From Rhodospirillales bacterium (GTDB taxonomy: Bacteria > Pseudomonadota > Alphaproteobacteria > Acetobacterales > Acetobacteraceae), in the NCBI GenBank assembly GCA_028866335.1, contig JAGWIL010000096.1, positions 1-6,382 on the forward strand: a stretch of DNA of 6,382 nt. Reading direction: 5' to 3'. The position numbers were made by a program, and so were the translations under genes. This document shows, one piece after another, positions 5,735 to 6,382 of this stretch. Positions within the stretch are counted from its first letter, which is position 1, and every line of letters begins with the position of its first letter. Under the pieces are notes generated by a model. That model did no database searches. It was not told the origin of the DNA and was given only the letters and a program-made list of their open reading frames with translations.

Positions 5735-6382
5735 TCAAACTTGCGACCCGTCGACCGCCATAAAAAGCGCGAAAAGACCCGCATGTGTTGAAACACCTAA
5801 CTTATCATAAAGATTCCGACGATGCGCTTTGACCGTTTCTGGCGAGATTCCAATTTGATTAGCGATTCCCTTTGTGGAATGACCCGCCAGTAAAAGCAAA
5901 GCAACCTCCACCTCCCGATTTGTGAGATGCGGCGACCCCGTTTCACGCAATCGCTTCTCAAGTAGCAACTGCCGATTTTCTGGAACTGTTTTGGCTGCCA
6001 ATGCCAGTATGCGGTTTCCATCGGCCAGCATCCCTTGGCGCATCAGGGCAATACACCACGGTATATACAAACAAAGAATGCCAATTTCAGCTTCTGTAAA
6101 GCAACTGCGGCGCCCAAGAGATAACGAAAGCACGCCAAAGCCTGGTATATTCATGAGATACTGGACTTCGTCGACAACGACATTATGAACAAAATAGCGC
6201 CGATAATAATCGGTCTCCCGAAAATGCTCCGGCGCAACTTCATTCAATTTATAGAGGCCAAATGAAATTGTCGGGTCGCTCTGCATTTGTTGAGCAAATG
6301 CATAAAACGGATCAAGCAGATATAAACTGCGGATATAGTCATTAAACAGAGCATCTTCGATGAGATCGCTATCGCCTTCGTA
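5735..6382 (-). CDS. LuxR-family transcriptional regulator, C-terminal part (5' end outside window)
   Basis: The minus-strand frame is open from the window end to the TGA at 5735-5737, giving 215 visible residues. The ATG at 6284-6286 is probably internal, because upstream codons encode conserved-looking sequence including YLLDPFYAF. The C-terminal LuxR/GerE helix-turn-helix spans about visible residues 153-205, with LTNREVEVALLLLAGHSTKG followed by IANQIGISPETVKAHRRNLY and DKLGV. The preceding part, with 'LDPFY', 'APEHFRETDYYRRYF' and 'LSLGRR', resembles the GAF-like N-terminal domain of proteobacterial stand-alone LuxR regulators. It does not look like an acyl-homoserine-lactone sensor or a response-regulator receiver. 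It is convergent with the hydrolase, so it does not share that operon. Its targets probably lie outside the window. Confidence 0.87.
   Translation of the reverse strand, partial: YEGDSDLIEDALFNDYIRSLYLLDPFYAFAQQMQSDPTISFGLYKLNEVAPEHFRETDYYRRYFVHNVVVDEVQYLMNIPGFGVLSLSLGRRSCFTEAEIGILCLYIPWCIALMRQGMLADGNRILALAAKTVPENRQLLLEKRLRETGSPHLTNREVEVALLLLAGHSTKGIANQIGISPETVKAHRRNLYDKLGVSTHAGLFALFMAVDGSQV

Overview
This 6.4 kb window is bacterial chromosome-like DNA with closely packed genes, moderately GC-rich coding sequence and clear Shine-Dalgarno sites. Gene content and codon use suggest a proteobacterium, most likely an alphaproteobacterium. That placement is inference from family resemblance only. 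No rRNA, tRNA or CRISPR array was seen. Both ends cut through a gene: an NCS1 permease on the left and a LuxR-type regulator on the right.

Left module (1-2869): guanidino-compound or amine catabolism. It holds the C-terminal part of an NCS1 (purine/cytosine permease family) transporter, a convergent LysR-type regulator, and divergently from that regulator an agmatinase/guanidinobutyrase-family ureohydrolase. The lysR-ureohydrolase gap carries a perfect 7-bp-arm inverted repeat (1804-1823) that is a good candidate LysR operator. The likely logic is that the permease imports a guanidino or nitrogenous compound, the ureohydrolase releases urea from it, and the LysR protein switches the enzyme on. 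The unusual point is a proline-rich N-terminus on the ureohydrolase.

Middle scar (about 2870-3082): no intact gene. It contains what looks like the left end and first ~30 codons of an IS3-family OrfA transposase, now a remnant, separating the left module from the next one.

Right module (3083-5644): a TetR-family repressor, divergently transcribed from a two-gene operon encoding a short-chain dehydrogenase/reductase (SDR) and an alpha/beta-fold hydrolase with an aspartate nucleophile (epoxide hydrolase/dehalogenase type). The AT-rich intergenic region holds two 19-bp sites that match at 15 of 19 positions. One lies just downstream of the predicted tetR -10, the other directly abuts the TTGACA box of the SDR operon and contains a 14-bp perfect palindrome. 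This is the architecture of an autoregulated TetR switch sensing a small molecule that the SDR and hydrolase modify. The substrate is unknown.

Right edge (5645-6382): a short convergent gap with a 9-bp-arm inverted repeat, then the C-terminal 215 residues of a LuxR-family regulator on the minus strand, running off the window.

I see no wholly new type of system. The most testable items are the TetR operator pair with its SDR/hydrolase operon, the LysR-site palindrome, and the proline-rich start of the ureohydrolase.
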